In this document: in pieces, positions 45,482 to 53,373 of the stretch
Layout of the letters: each line of letters opens with the position of its first letter
Position numbering within the stretch: position 1 is the first letter of the stretch
Assembly: GCA_024401305.1 (NCBI GenBank)
Contig: JAKSLI010000005.1
Coordinates: 19,333 to 83,332, forward strand
From: Bacteroidaceae bacterium
GTDB taxonomy: Bacteria; Bacteroidota; Bacteroidia; Bacteroidales; Bacteroidaceae
Reading direction: 5' to 3'
DNA length: 64,000 nucleotides
Made by a program: the position numbers and the translations under genes
The notes under the pieces: model-generated
Seen by the model: the letters and a program-made list of their open reading frames with translations, nothing else
What the model was told of the DNA's origin: nothing
Database searches by the model: none

Positions 45482-46459
45482 ATGGAACAAACGAACAATT
45501 GTCCGGTAGTGCTCTATACTGCCCCTGATGGCACGACACAGTTGGACGTAAAACTTGAGAATGAGACAGTGTGGCTGAGTGTTAGCCAAATGTCTGTGTT
45601 GTTTGATAAAGAGGCATCAAACATTCGACGCCATGTGCTCAATGTTTTCAAGGAAGGAGAACTCGAAAGGGAAAGCAACGTGCATTTTTTACACGTTCCT
45701 TTTTCTGACAAGCCTGTTCCTTTTTATTCTCTTGACGTAATCATAAGCGTTGGTTATCGTGTCAAGAGTCAAAGAGGCGTGCAATTTCGTATTTGGGCAA
45801 CCTCTATCCTCAAACAATACCTTGTCAAAGGCTATGCCATCAACCAGCGTCGTCTTGACCACTACAACGAACTGAAGGATGTGGTGAAGCTTATGTCGCG
45901 TGCTATTTCCTTGCAGGAGAAAGTTACGAGCGAAGAGTTTGGAGGTTTGTTCAATGTTATTGGTGACTATGTCTATGCGCTTGACACCCTTGATCGTTAT
46001 GACTATCAGGAACTTGCCGTAGATAAAACAACCAAAGATGAGCCATTCCATGCCACATACGACAACGCAATGGAAGCCATAAACCATTTGAAGGAGAAAT
46101 TCGGTGGTTCTGCGCTCTTTGCAAACGAGAAAGATGATTCCTTCAAAAGCAGCATAGGTCAGATTTACCAAACCTTCGGTGGTGAAGACCTCTATCCGTC
46201 TGTTGAGGAAAAAGCTGCAATGCTCCTCTATCTCGTGGTCAAGAACCACTCCTTCAGCGATGGCAACAAACGCATCGCTGCAATGCTTTTCCTCTGGTTC
46301 CTTTCCAAGAACGGCATCCTCTATGCTCCTGACGGTCACAAGCGCATAGCCGACAACACACTCGTTGCACTTACCCTTATGATAGCCGAGAGTAGAACCG
46401 AGGAGAAAGATGTTATGGTAAAGGTTGTGGTGAATCTGATTAATCAGGAGAATCAATAA
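45482..46459 (+). CDS. RhuM-Fic (virulence RhuM family with Fic/Doc domain)
   Basis: The ATG at 45482 (MEQTNNCPVVLY) was chosen. The 325-aa protein has the RhuM/KilA-like N-terminal region (about 18-125: TVWLSVSQMSVLFDKEASNIRRHV... FYSLDVIISVGYRVKSQRGVQFRIWAT) and a C-terminal Fic/Doc domain with the catalytic motif H-S-F-S-D-G-N-K-R (about 255-263). Doc-like Fic proteins transfer phosphate or AMP to target proteins, and RhuM-Fic proteins are common in Bacteroidota islands, often next to restriction or toxin genes. First gene of the accessory island; its last 126 bp are duplicated at 48198-48323. Confidence 0.88.
   Translation: MEQTNNCPVVLYTAPDGTTQLDVKLENETVWLSVSQMSVLFDKEASNIRRHVLNVFKEGELERESNVHFLHVPFSDKPVPFYSLDVIISVGYRVKSQRGVQFRIWATSILKQYLVKGYAINQRRLDHYNELKDVVKLMSRAISLQEKVTSEEFGGLFNVIGDYVYALDTLDRYDYQELAVDKTTKDEPFHATYDNAMEAINHLKEKFGGSALFANEKDDSFKSSIGQIYQTFGGEDLYPSVEEKAAMLLYLVVKNHSFSDGNKRIAAMLFLWFLSKNGILYAPDGHKRIADNTLVALTLMIAESRTEEKDVMVKVVVNLINQENQ
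46334..46459 (+). repeat. Left copy of a 126-bp direct repeat (rhuM-fic 3' end)
   Basis: It matches 48198-48323 with 8 differences by eye and no gaps, from GGTCACAAGCGCATAGCC to the TAA stop. Here it is the functional end of rhuM-fic. Confidence 0.95.
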
Positions 46460-46504
46460 GAATTCTTCTAAAACAAATACGAATCTATTGTAAATATAAA
46501 GCGT

Positions 46505-47254
46505 ATGGAGTTCAAACAAAGTGTAAAAGATGCCTTAAACTATTATGTTTATGCATTGGTGAACCCAATCAATCACATGATGTTCTATATTGGTAAGGGC
46601 AAAGGAGACAGAGTCTTTCAACATGCAGAATACGCACTTAATGAGGATTCACAAAATTTGAAATTTGACACAATCAGAAAGATTATAGCTCAGGGGTATA
46701 AAGTGGAATATTATATTCTTCGTCATAATCTAACCGAGGATGAAGCTTTCTTGGTTGAATCCACTTTGATAGATATGCTTACATACTCAAAATTCAACCA
46801 TGAGAATCAATTGACAAATATTGCCTCTGGACATCACCAATGGGACGAAGGTATTAAGAGAATTGATGAGTTAAATGCGTTATACGATTGCTCAAACATA
46901 AAGGTTAACGACCATGATAAACTTTTGTTGGTCAGTCTCAACCGCAGTTTCAACCAAGCAAAAGCTAAAGGTGTCTATCGACGTCTTGACATTTACGAAT
47001 CTACAAGAAAGTATTGGGCTATAGGTAAAGACAAACCTCAAGAAATCAATTATGTTTTGGGCGTGTATAAAGGGATTGTAAGGTGTGTGATCAAGGTTGA
47101 ATCATATAAATGGGTCAATCAAGCAGAAGATGGTACGGTATTCAAGAAACCACGATGTTGTTTTGAAGGACAAATTCTAAACGACTCGCCCTACTTAAAC
47201 AAAGATGTCTCAGATTATCCCTTTGGAAGTGGTGGGGCCATTAGATACATTTGA
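46505..47254 (+). CDS. GIY-YIG nuclease (LEM-3-like) with C-terminal domain
   Basis: A 249-aa protein. The GIY-YIG fold occupies about residues 13-95: YYVYALVN, FYIGKGKGDRVFQH and the likely metal-binding Glu in AFLVESTLIDML (Glu85). This is the LEM-3-like branch. The C-terminal half (about 135-249) has a basic helix, then a beta-rich part (RKYWAIGKDK... IVRCVIKVESYKW... RCCFEGQIL) that may bind nucleic acid or a nucleotide; this is inference. Codon use is AT-rich, unlike rhuM-fic. It begins 45 nt after the left copy of the 126-bp repeat. Confidence 0.75.
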   Translation: MEFKQSVKDALNYYVYALVNPINHMMFYIGKGKGDRVFQHAEYALNEDSQNLKFDTIRKIIAQGYKVEYYILRHNLTEDEAFLVESTLIDMLTYSKFNHENQLTNIASGHHQWDEGIKRIDELNALYDCSNIKVNDHDKLLLVSLNRSFNQAKAKGVYRRLDIYESTRKYWAIGKDKPQEINYVLGVYKGIVRCVIKVESYKWVNQAEDGTVFKKPRCCFEGQILNDSPYLNKDVSDYPFGSGGAIRYI

Positions 47255-47320
47255 TTAGCAGAATAAATATACATATTGAGTATCAAAGTATAAGCTTAAC
47301 AAGGAAACCATACAAATAGA

Positions 47321-48175
47321 ATGAACTTCTTAAAAAAAATCCTCGGTATTGATAGTACATCCTCAAAGCGAGAAGTACTTTTTGCAGAAAAGACAGAAAC
47401 TGCGGAATCCGTTATTTCCGCAGATGACATTCTTACTTATAAGAAAGAAGGTGATGTTGTGTATGCCTATCTAAACCAAACTGCTCTAGATGCCTTCCTT
47501 TATAACCGCGCTAAGATAAGAAGCAAGGAACTTCAAAGTTATTACAATGGGGAACGAGCTATAACTTTACACGATATTTATATAAACGACCATTCTGTCC
47601 ACCTCTTTCCTATTATAGATGGCGAATATGCAGAAAAAGGGGATCTTGTTTTAGCTGTAGGTTTAAAGTCTCTTCATTTCAGCAACTATTGTAATGATAA
47701 TAGAATATTTGATACTTTATCATATAGTGGTGTAAATCTATATTCTGAATATAGTGGATTCTTTACTAATAATGTAAAAGATACGATGATAGATTTCTGT
47801 AACCTCAGTAATATCATTAAGGATGGAGATTTGTTATTTACAATCAAGTTAGGTACTAAACCAAAAGAAATAGATACTTCGACTATAGAGGTGAAGTTTT
47901 CTCACAACTTGCTTAGTAGGGATTTTTTAGATAGCGTCCCCAACCTTTCAGACATAACCTTTAAAGGTTGGTTAGTTGAAGACCAATCAATGGTAGATAA
48001 AGGCGATGATATTATTGAAGTTACAGAATTCACATCTTTCTCATCACCTAAATTCAGTACAACTATCAAAGCCCCTATAAAAGGGTTATTAATCAAAAAA
48101 TACAGAAAATTGTGCAAATGCAAACTTTTCACTGGCGATTCTCTATTCACAATTATAGGAGAAGACAATAGCTAA
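47321..48175 (+). CDS. Unknown protein with two lipoyl/biotinyl-like (hybrid-barrel) domains
   Basis: A 284-aa cytoplasmic protein; family not recognised. Two stretches have the biotinyl/lipoyl hammerhead pattern: about 94-178 (DGEYAEKGDLVLAVG... YSGFFTN... IIKDGDLLFTI) and about 214-278 (GWLVEDQSMVDKGDDIIEV... IKAPIKGLLIKK... LFTGDSLFTI). Neither has the usual D-K-A or M-K-M modification motif, so a structural or binding role rather than cofactor carriage is suggested. The N-terminus has a short amphipathic lead. AT-rich, in the same cassette as the GIY-YIG gene, 66 nt downstream of it. Confidence 0.65.
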   Translation: MNFLKKILGIDSTSSKREVLFAEKTETAESVISADDILTYKKEGDVVYAYLNQTALDAFLYNRAKIRSKELQSYYNGERAITLHDIYINDHSVHLFPIIDGEYAEKGDLVLAVGLKSLHFSNYCNDNRIFDTLSYSGVNLYSEYSGFFTNNVKDTMIDFCNLSNIIKDGDLLFTIKLGTKPKEIDTSTIEVKFSHNLLSRDFLDSVPNLSDITFKGWLVEDQSMVDKGDDIIEVTEFTSFSSPKFSTTIKAPIKGLLIKKYRKLCKCKLFTGDSLFTIIGEDNS

Positions 48176-48197
48176 CGCATCATATGATACTCCGGAA

Positions 48198-48323
48198 GGT
48201 CACAAGCGCATAGCCGACAATAACCTTGTTGCACTTACCCTTATGATAGCCGAGAGCCGAACCGAGGAGAAGGATGTTATGGTAAAGGTGGTGGTGAATC
48301 TGATTAATCAGGAGAATCAATAA
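48198..48323 (+). pseudogene. Orphan 3' end of a second rhuM-fic copy (right copy of the direct repeat)
   Basis: It encodes GHKRIADNNLVALTLMIAES... to the same C-terminus ...NLINQENQ as the intact gene, at about 94% DNA identity, but no 5' part precedes it. It directly follows the lipoyl-like gene. It marks the right end of the two-gene cassette. Confidence 0.9.
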
Positions 48324-48374
48324 CAGTTCTAACGATCACTAAACTCACCACAATGAATCTAATAAAAGACTACA

Positions 48375-48626
48375 ATGATAAAGAAACTATTCATCGGTGC
48401 ATTCGCTGCACTTTCAATGATGTCCTGCGCAAGTCAGGAGAAACAGGTGACGTCCGTTGTGGATAAGCAAACTACGATGGATGAAGTGATAATGTCGCGC
48501 CGTAGCATTCGCAAATGGCAGGACAAGACAATCGGTCGTGATACGCTTGACATCATCATGAAGCATGGCATCAACGCGCCTAACGGCAAGGGCATTCAAG
48601 CGTATAAGGTGCGATATGTTGAATAA
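48375..48626 (+). pseudogene. Truncated nitroreductase-like lipoprotein
   Basis: 83 codons: a lipoprotein signal (MIKKLFIGAFAALSMMSC, Cys18) followed by a nitroreductase N-terminus (MDEVIMSRRSIRKWQDKTIGRDTLDIIMKHGINAPNGKG). The rest of the roughly 200-residue FMN-binding domain is missing, and the frame ends KVRYVE stop. A deletion that also removed the start of the next gene is the simplest explanation. Confidence 0.7.
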
Positions 48627-48644
48627 TTTATAAGATGGAAAAAC

Positions 48645-48701
48645 ATGAAAAGTTTACTAATCAAAGACACAACCCATATTATCAATTTGGCAGTTTCATA
48701 A
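48645..48701 (+). pseudogene. 5' fragment of the small downstream gene
   Basis: A frame of 18 codons starting MKSLLIKDTT, the same start as the complete gene at 48924 (MAKSLLIKDTT), then diverging to HIINLAVS stop. It is a decayed partial duplicate. Confidence 0.55.
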
Positions 48702-48711
48702 AATACTATCT

Positions 48712-48924
48712 ATGGATTCTATATTAGTAAATGACATATTCGAACTATTTCCATTTGTCGATGAAGTTACAAATGAAATAATGTATCAAGTACTTGATGC
48801 CGACAAGGCAATTGAGGAGTTTGGAATTCTAAGTAAAACATTAGTAGATACGTATTATAACGTGGAAACTAATCAATACGATGAAGACGGATTGGAAAAA
48901 GAAATATATAAAATAATGAAATAA
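48712..48924 (+). CDS. Small hypothetical protein (70 aa)
   Basis: An acidic, probably helical small protein (MDSILVNDIFELFPFVDEV... ending EIYKIMK). Family not recognised. Its TAA overlaps the next ATG (TAATG), so it is coupled to the 77-aa gene. AT-rich composition and its position between a partial and a complete copy of that gene suggest insertion. Confidence 0.55.
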   Translation: MDSILVNDIFELFPFVDEVTNEIMYQVLDADKAIEEFGILSKTLVDTYYNVETNQYDEDGLEKEIYKIMK

Positions 48925-49157
48925 TGGCAAAATCATTATTAATCAAAGACACTACTGTGAGTGAAAGATCTCAGATCGTTCGTGAAGCACTTGGAGCAGA
49001 CAGCGACTGCGAGGGCGTTGACCTCTCCGACATGTACGACGACTATATTTATGGTCTTAAGGAACTGGCTGACATCAACCGCGAATTCAGCGAAAAACAC
49101 GCTGGTGCCGTTGTTGCCGGAGAGTTGACAAAACCATCTGGCTGCGCATTGCATTAA
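48924..49157 (+). CDS. Small conserved-looking protein with MYDDYI motif (77 aa)
   Basis: The sequence starts MAKSLLIKDTTVSERSQIV and contains SDMYDDYIYGLKELADINREF (about 37-57), ending in a Gly/Cys-containing tail (KPSGCALH). I recall similar short Bacteroidales proteins in accessory contexts but no function. Cys31 and Cys75 could bind metal or be modified; this is speculative. It is the complete version of the fragment at 48645. Confidence 0.6.
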   Translation: MAKSLLIKDTTVSERSQIVREALGADSDCEGVDLSDMYDDYIYGLKELADINREFSEKHAGAVVAGELTKPSGCALH

Positions 49158-49269
49158 GTATTTTCCTGGTATGGGCAAAAAATGCCCATACCAAGGATCA
49201 CTATAAATCACAAGCCTAAAAACACTAAATCGAATTTCCCAAACGGTCAATCTCACAAACGACCAATTT

Positions 49270-50127
49270 ATGAAAACGGAACTGGAACTGATAAACATCT
49301 GCGTGCTGAATGCCGGTTACGCACGAATAAAGCAGCGATGGAGCGGAACGGGACTTTCCTCTCCATTCGTAAGACTTTACTACATCAAGGCGGGAAGTGC
49401 TGAGATAAGTATGCCTGACGCACATCTCAGCGCCAAGCCGGGGTGCATGTATATCGTGCCCAGTTTCGTGCCACACAGCATAACGTGCGAGGCAGGTCTT
49501 GAGTTCTATTATCTTTTTGTCTATGAGCGCTATGGTCAGCAGACGGACCTCTTCGACATCTACAGTTTTCCGCATGAGGTGGAGGCGAACGAGGCTATCG
49601 ACCTGCTCTTTGAAAACTACTGCAACTATTATCCCGAACTCAATCTGCCATACCAGACGACGGAAGATTTCTATGCGCATCCATCGTATCAGGAGTATGT
49701 GGTGCGATATGCCAATATGGATCGCTACGAGAAGATGCAGCTCCAGGGCTTCGTGTGGATTGTCGGTTCGTTCTTCATGAAGCATGCCCATAAGCGACTT
49801 GACGATATTGATGACCGTGTGCTGAGGGTAATGGCTTACGTGAAGGACAACATACAGGAGGAGATAACTACGGAATCTCTTGCTGAGATAGCGTGCGTGA
49901 CAAAAGCCCATCTTGGCCGACTGTTCCGCGAAACCCTCGGTCAGTCGCCTATTCAGTTTGTGTTGCGCATCAGGATTCAGCACGCCCAGCGTCTGCTCGT
50001 GACCACTTCTCTCAGCATCGCAGCCATAGCAGAGGAGGTTGGTTTCAATGATGTTTCCTATTTTGTGCGTGTTTTCCGGCAGAAGATTGGCTTCACTCCT
50101 CAGGAATATCGAGAGCAGTTGAAGTAG
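49270..50127 (+). CDS. AraC-family transcriptional regulator
   Basis: A 285-aa protein. The N-terminal cupin-like sensor region (about 10-130; AEISMPDAHLSAKPGCMYIVPSFVPHSI) is followed by a linker and a C-terminal AraC/XylS DNA-binding domain (about 185-285) with two helix-turn-helix motifs (TTESLAEIACVTKAHLGRLFRETLG and SIAAIAEEVGFNDVSYFVRVFRQKIGFTPQEYR). Probably a sugar-responsive activator, by analogy. No obvious target operon adjoins it. Confidence 0.9.
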   Translation: MKTELELINICVLNAGYARIKQRWSGTGLSSPFVRLYYIKAGSAEISMPDAHLSAKPGCMYIVPSFVPHSITCEAGLEFYYLFVYERYGQQTDLFDIYSFPHEVEANEAIDLLFENYCNYYPELNLPYQTTEDFYAHPSYQEYVVRYANMDRYEKMQLQGFVWIVGSFFMKHAHKRLDDIDDRVLRVMAYVKDNIQEEITTESLAEIACVTKAHLGRLFRETLGQSPIQFVLRIRIQHAQRLLVTTSLSIAAIAEEVGFNDVSYFVRVFRQKIGFTPQEYREQLK

Positions 50128-50150
50128 AGTTCAACATTCACTCAACTTTC

Positions 50151-50292
50151 TAGGAAGTTAAAGGGAGTTAAAAGGAGTTATCGCTCCTTCGTCGCTAAGG
50201 AGTTAAAAGACATTACCACAAATCTCAGTGCATAATACATTTGTCCTTTAACTTCCTCTAACTTCCTTTAAATTCTTTAACTCCTTAAACTA
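50151..50292. repeat. 140-bp MITE-like element, copy 1
   Basis: TAGGAAGTTAAAGGGAGTTA at the left, a CTCCTT-cgtcgct-AAGGAG hairpin, a conserved CAGTGCATAATACATTTGTCC middle, and TTTAACTTCCTCTAACTTCC...CTCCTTAAACT at the right. The ends are purine-rich and pyrimidine-rich inverted words. The rest of the gap to 50486 holds only the synthetase promoter. Confidence 0.8.
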
Positions 50293-50447
50293 AGACCTCC
50301 GCTTGCGCCTGAGGCAAAGCCGAAGAAGTTAAAAACTTGCGAAACTTGAGTAGTACATTTTGTCTTTGCTATATAACAAAACGAGCAAATATCACCAATT
50401 ATTACTTGATTTATAGGATATTTTAAACAAACTCCGAATTTTAATCG

Positions 50448-50455
50448 TAACTTTG
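50448..50455 (+). promoter_or_regulatory. -7 box of the acyl-ACP synthetase gene
   Basis: TAACTTTG, 31 nt before the ATG at 50487. No clear TTTG at the expected -33 distance. Confidence 0.5.
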
Positions 50456-50486
50456 CTGCGATATTTCTCAAAAATAGTTACACAAA

Positions 50487-53075
50487 ATGATAAAAGAGTT
50501 TGACAACATCGCCATAATGTCCGGCGACCGCAATATCACCTATAAGCAACTGCTTGATTACATTAACCTTTTCGCGGAGCAAGCCCCCCTGCCCCCGAAC
50601 GGGGGAGAGCCACGTACGGCTGAGAATCTCTCCAAGACCATTATCTTCAGCGAGAACCGCGAGGGATGGCTATACGCTTTCTACTCGGTATGGCAGAATA
50701 GGGGCATTGCCGTTCCTGTCGATGCTTCGTCTATGGTTGACGATGTTGCCTACATCTTGCGCGATTGTGAGCCTTCTGTCATCTGGACATCAAGAGAGAA
50801 ACAGCCTGTCATCGAAGACGCACTGAAGGTTACAGGTCAGAGCGTGAAGGTTCTGGTCATTGATGATTTCGAAACCGTAACTCCTCACCCACGAGGCAGA
50901 AAGACCGAGATAGAAGACGAGAACATTTTTGTAAAGGACAACCACGATCCTGCCCTCATCATCTATACTTCGGGTACAACAGGTTCGCCAAAGGGAGTCG
51001 TGCTCTCGTATGCCAATCTTTACGCCAACATGTACAGCGTGACCTACGATGTGCCAATCTTCAATTCCGAACGCCGCACCATCATCCTCCTTCCGCTCCA
51101 TCATATCCTTCCGCTCGTCGGCACAGTCATCCTGCCTATCCTTGGTGGTGGCGGTGTAGCCATTTGTCCGAGCATGTCAGGTCCTGATATCATGGATACG
51201 CTCACGAGGGGAAAGATTGCAATTTTCGTCGGTGTGCCACGTCTTTGGCAGACGCTCTTCAACGGCATAAAGAAGAAGATTGACGAGCGTGCAGCTACGC
51301 GTATGATGTTCAATCTGTGTGCAAAGGTGGGCAGCAAGAAACTCTCTCGCAAGGTTTTCGATGCGGTTCATCAGAAGATGGGCGGTCATCTGGCATACTG
51401 CGTCAGCGGTGGTGCTTCGCTCGACAAGGAGATTGGCGAAGGTCTTCGCACTCTCGGCATCACCATGCTCGAAGGCTACGGCATGAGCGAGACGGCACCT
51501 ATCATCTCGTTCACGCGCCCTGGCGACGTCATCCCTGGTTGCGTTGGTCTTCCTATGTCAACGGTAACTGTCAAGATTGTGAATGACGAGATTTGCGTGA
51601 AAGGTCCTAACGTGATGCTTGGCTACTACAACCGCCCAGAAGAGACAGCGCAAGTCATTGACAGCGAAGGATTTGTACATACCGGCGACCTTGGCTTCAT
51701 CGACGAGCTTGGTCGCATTCACATCACAGGCCGTTCGAAGGAGATTATCGTGTTGTCCAACGGCAAGAATGTGCAGCCGAACGAGATAGAATACAAGCTC
51801 GAGAAGTATGACGACAAGGTCAAGGAAGTTGCCGTAACACAGAATGGCGACTTGCTCTGTGCCATCATCGTGCCACAAGAAGAATGGGCAAGGAACATGA
51901 CTGACGCAGAGATTGAAGAGGCGCTGAAACGACAGGTAATAGAGCCATACAACAGCAGCGTTGTCAACTACAAGAAGATAAAGAGCATCTTCGTCTATCA
52001 TGGCGAACTGCCTCGAACAAAGCTCGACAAACTCCAGCGCTTCAAGCTTAAGGACATATTGACCCCCTCTGACTCCCCCATGGGGGGAGGAAAGACCCCA
52101 TCCAATCTCAATGCTAAAGTGGAAAAGAACTTACCGGACGGTTCTTCCCTCCCCCCTGTAGAGGAGTCGGAGGAAGCCTTGGGATGGGTCTATCCTCTCC
52201 TCAAGCAGTATATTGAGAAGGAGAAGAAAATGGAGATCAATCCAACCGACAATCTTGAGACCGATTTGGCTTTCGACTCCCTCGACTGCGTGAGTCTTCA
52301 GGGCTTTGTTGAGCAGACATTCGGCATCGAGATCAAGGCGGATGCTTTCATGAAGTTCAAGAATGTTCAGGCAATTGCCGACCACATAGCAAAGCTTTCA
52401 GATGGTTCGGAGATCTCAGATGCAGAGGACATAAACTGGCACTCTATCCTCGCGGGCGATTCTTCCAATCTTGAGTTGCCTTCTGGCAGTCTTGTAACCA
52501 CATCAGAAACACTCTTCAAATCGTTCCTCAAGGTTCACAACCGACTGGAAATAAAGGGTAAGGAGAACATCCCAACCAACGGCAACTACATCATAGCTCC
52601 AAACCATCAGAGTTTCCTTGACGGTCAGATCAGTGTTGCCGGATTGGACAACAATGCTCTCCGCAACACATATTACTATGCCACAGAGAATCATGTCCGT
52701 GGCTCAGTGGTTCTCTATTTTGCCAACCGCCTGAACATTGTCCGCATGGAGCGCAGCAACCTCAAGAACTCCATCCTGAAGCTCGGCGAGGTGCTGAAAC
52801 GCGGAAAGAACATCGTTATCTTCCCAGAGGGCAGACGCACCGACGACGGCAAGGTTGGAGAGTTCAAGAAGACCTTTGCCATACTTAGCAAGGAACTCCA
52901 GGTGCCAATACTTCCAGTACGCATTTCTGGCGGTTTCGAAGCAATGCCACGCGGCAGTAAGTTCCCTAACACCCACAAGATTACCGTTGAATATCTCAAG
53001 CCAGTCATGCCTTCTTCTGACGAAACATACGATGAGATTTCCGAGAAGGTTAGGGAGGCGATAGTTAAGGGTTAA
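50487..53075 (+). CDS. Fused acyl-ACP synthetase / carrier domain / 1-acylglycerol-phosphate acyltransferase
   Basis: An 862-aa chain with three domains: an AMP-forming acyl synthetase (about 1-525; IIYTSGTTGSPKGVV near 158-172, GYGMSETAP, HTGDLG, SKEIIVLSNGKNV), a phosphopantetheine carrier (about 565-640; Ser in LAFDSLDC near 597), and a PlsC-type acyltransferase (about 675-862; NHQSFLD near 705, FPEGRRTDD near 779). It resembles Aas-like phospholipid acyl-recycling enzymes with an added internal ACP. Two GC-rich inserts, PLPPNGGEPRTAE (about 33-45) and LTPSDSPMGGG...SSLPPVEESEE (about 525-566), are encoded by palindromic repeats and look foreign to the family. Confidence 0.9.
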   Translation: MIKEFDNIAIMSGDRNITYKQLLDYINLFAEQAPLPPNGGEPRTAENLSKTIIFSENREGWLYAFYSVWQNRGIAVPVDASSMVDDVAYILRDCEPSVIWTSREKQPVIEDALKVTGQSVKVLVIDDFETVTPHPRGRKTEIEDENIFVKDNHDPALIIYTSGTTGSPKGVVLSYANLYANMYSVTYDVPIFNSERRTIILLPLHHILPLVGTVILPILGGGGVAICPSMSGPDIMDTLTRGKIAIFVGVPRLWQTLFNGIKKKIDERAATRMMFNLCAKVGSKKLSRKVFDAVHQKMGGHLAYCVSGGASLDKEIGEGLRTLGITMLEGYGMSETAPIISFTRPGDVIPGCVGLPMSTVTVKIVNDEICVKGPNVMLGYYNRPEETAQVIDSEGFVHTGDLGFIDELGRIHITGRSKEIIVLSNGKNVQPNEIEYKLEKYDDKVKEVAVTQNGDLLCAIIVPQEEWARNMTDAEIEEALKRQVIEPYNSSVVNYKKIKSIFVYHGELPRTKLDKLQRFKLKDILTPSDSPMGGGKTPSNLNAKVEKNLPDGSSLPPVEESEEALGWVYPLLKQYIEKEKKMEINPTDNLETDLAFDSLDCVSLQGFVEQTFGIEIKADAFMKFKNVQAIADHIAKLSDGSEISDAEDINWHSILAGDSSNLELPSGSLVTTSETLFKSFLKVHNRLEIKGKENIPTNGNYIIAPNHQSFLDGQISVAGLDNNALRNTYYYATENHVRGSVVLYFANRLNIVRMERSNLKNSILKLGEVLKRGKNIVIFPEGRRTDDGKVGEFKKTFAILSKELQVPILPVRISGGFEAMPRGSKFPNTHKITVEYLKPVMPSSDETYDEISEKVREAIVKG
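50583..50610. repeat. GC-rich palindrome inside the synthetase gene, insert 1
   Basis: CCCCC-gaac-GGGGG hairpin within GCCCCCCTGCCCCCGAACGG..., in frame, encoding PLPPNGGE. Confidence 0.7.
52062..52190. repeat. GC-rich inverted-repeat insert 2 in the synthetase gene
   Basis: Left arm CCTCTGACTCCCCCATGGGG..., then GACCCCATCC; right arm CTTCCCTCCCCCCTGTAGAG... then GGATGGGTC in inverse order. Both arms are variants of one element and are read through in frame. Confidence 0.75.
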
Positions 53076-53090
53076 TTATTCAAAAGTATT

Positions 53091-53232
53091 AGGGGGAGAT
53101 AAAGGAAGTTAAAGGAAGTTATCGCTCCTTCGTCGCTAAGGAGTTAAATGACAATACCTTATTCTCAGTGCATAATACATTTGTCCTTTAACTTCCTCTA
53201 ACTTCCTTTAAATTCTTTAACTCCTTAAACTA
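53091..53232. repeat. 140-bp MITE-like element, copy 2
   Basis: Same organisation as copy 1, starting just after the synthetase stop. It shares its right end with the start of copy 3. Confidence 0.8.
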
Positions 53233-53370
53233 GGAAGTTAAAGGGAGTTAGAAGAAGTTATCGCTCCTTCGTCGCTAAGGAGTTAAAAGACATTACCTTT
53301 ATTTTCCGTGCATAATACATTTGTCCTTTAACTTCCTATAACTTCCTTTAAATTCTTTAACTCCTCAAAC
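53231..53370. repeat. 140-bp MITE-like element, copy 3
   Basis: Head-to-tail with copy 2. It ends CTCCTCAAAC only 3 nt before the ATG of the hemolysin III gene, so it provides that gene's whole upstream region. Confidence 0.8.
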
Positions 53371-53373
53371 CGT

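Noticed and set aside
45689-46519. 276-codon antisense frame opposite rhuM-fic
   Set aside because: It overlaps a gene with an intact Fic motif and has no promoter or domain support.
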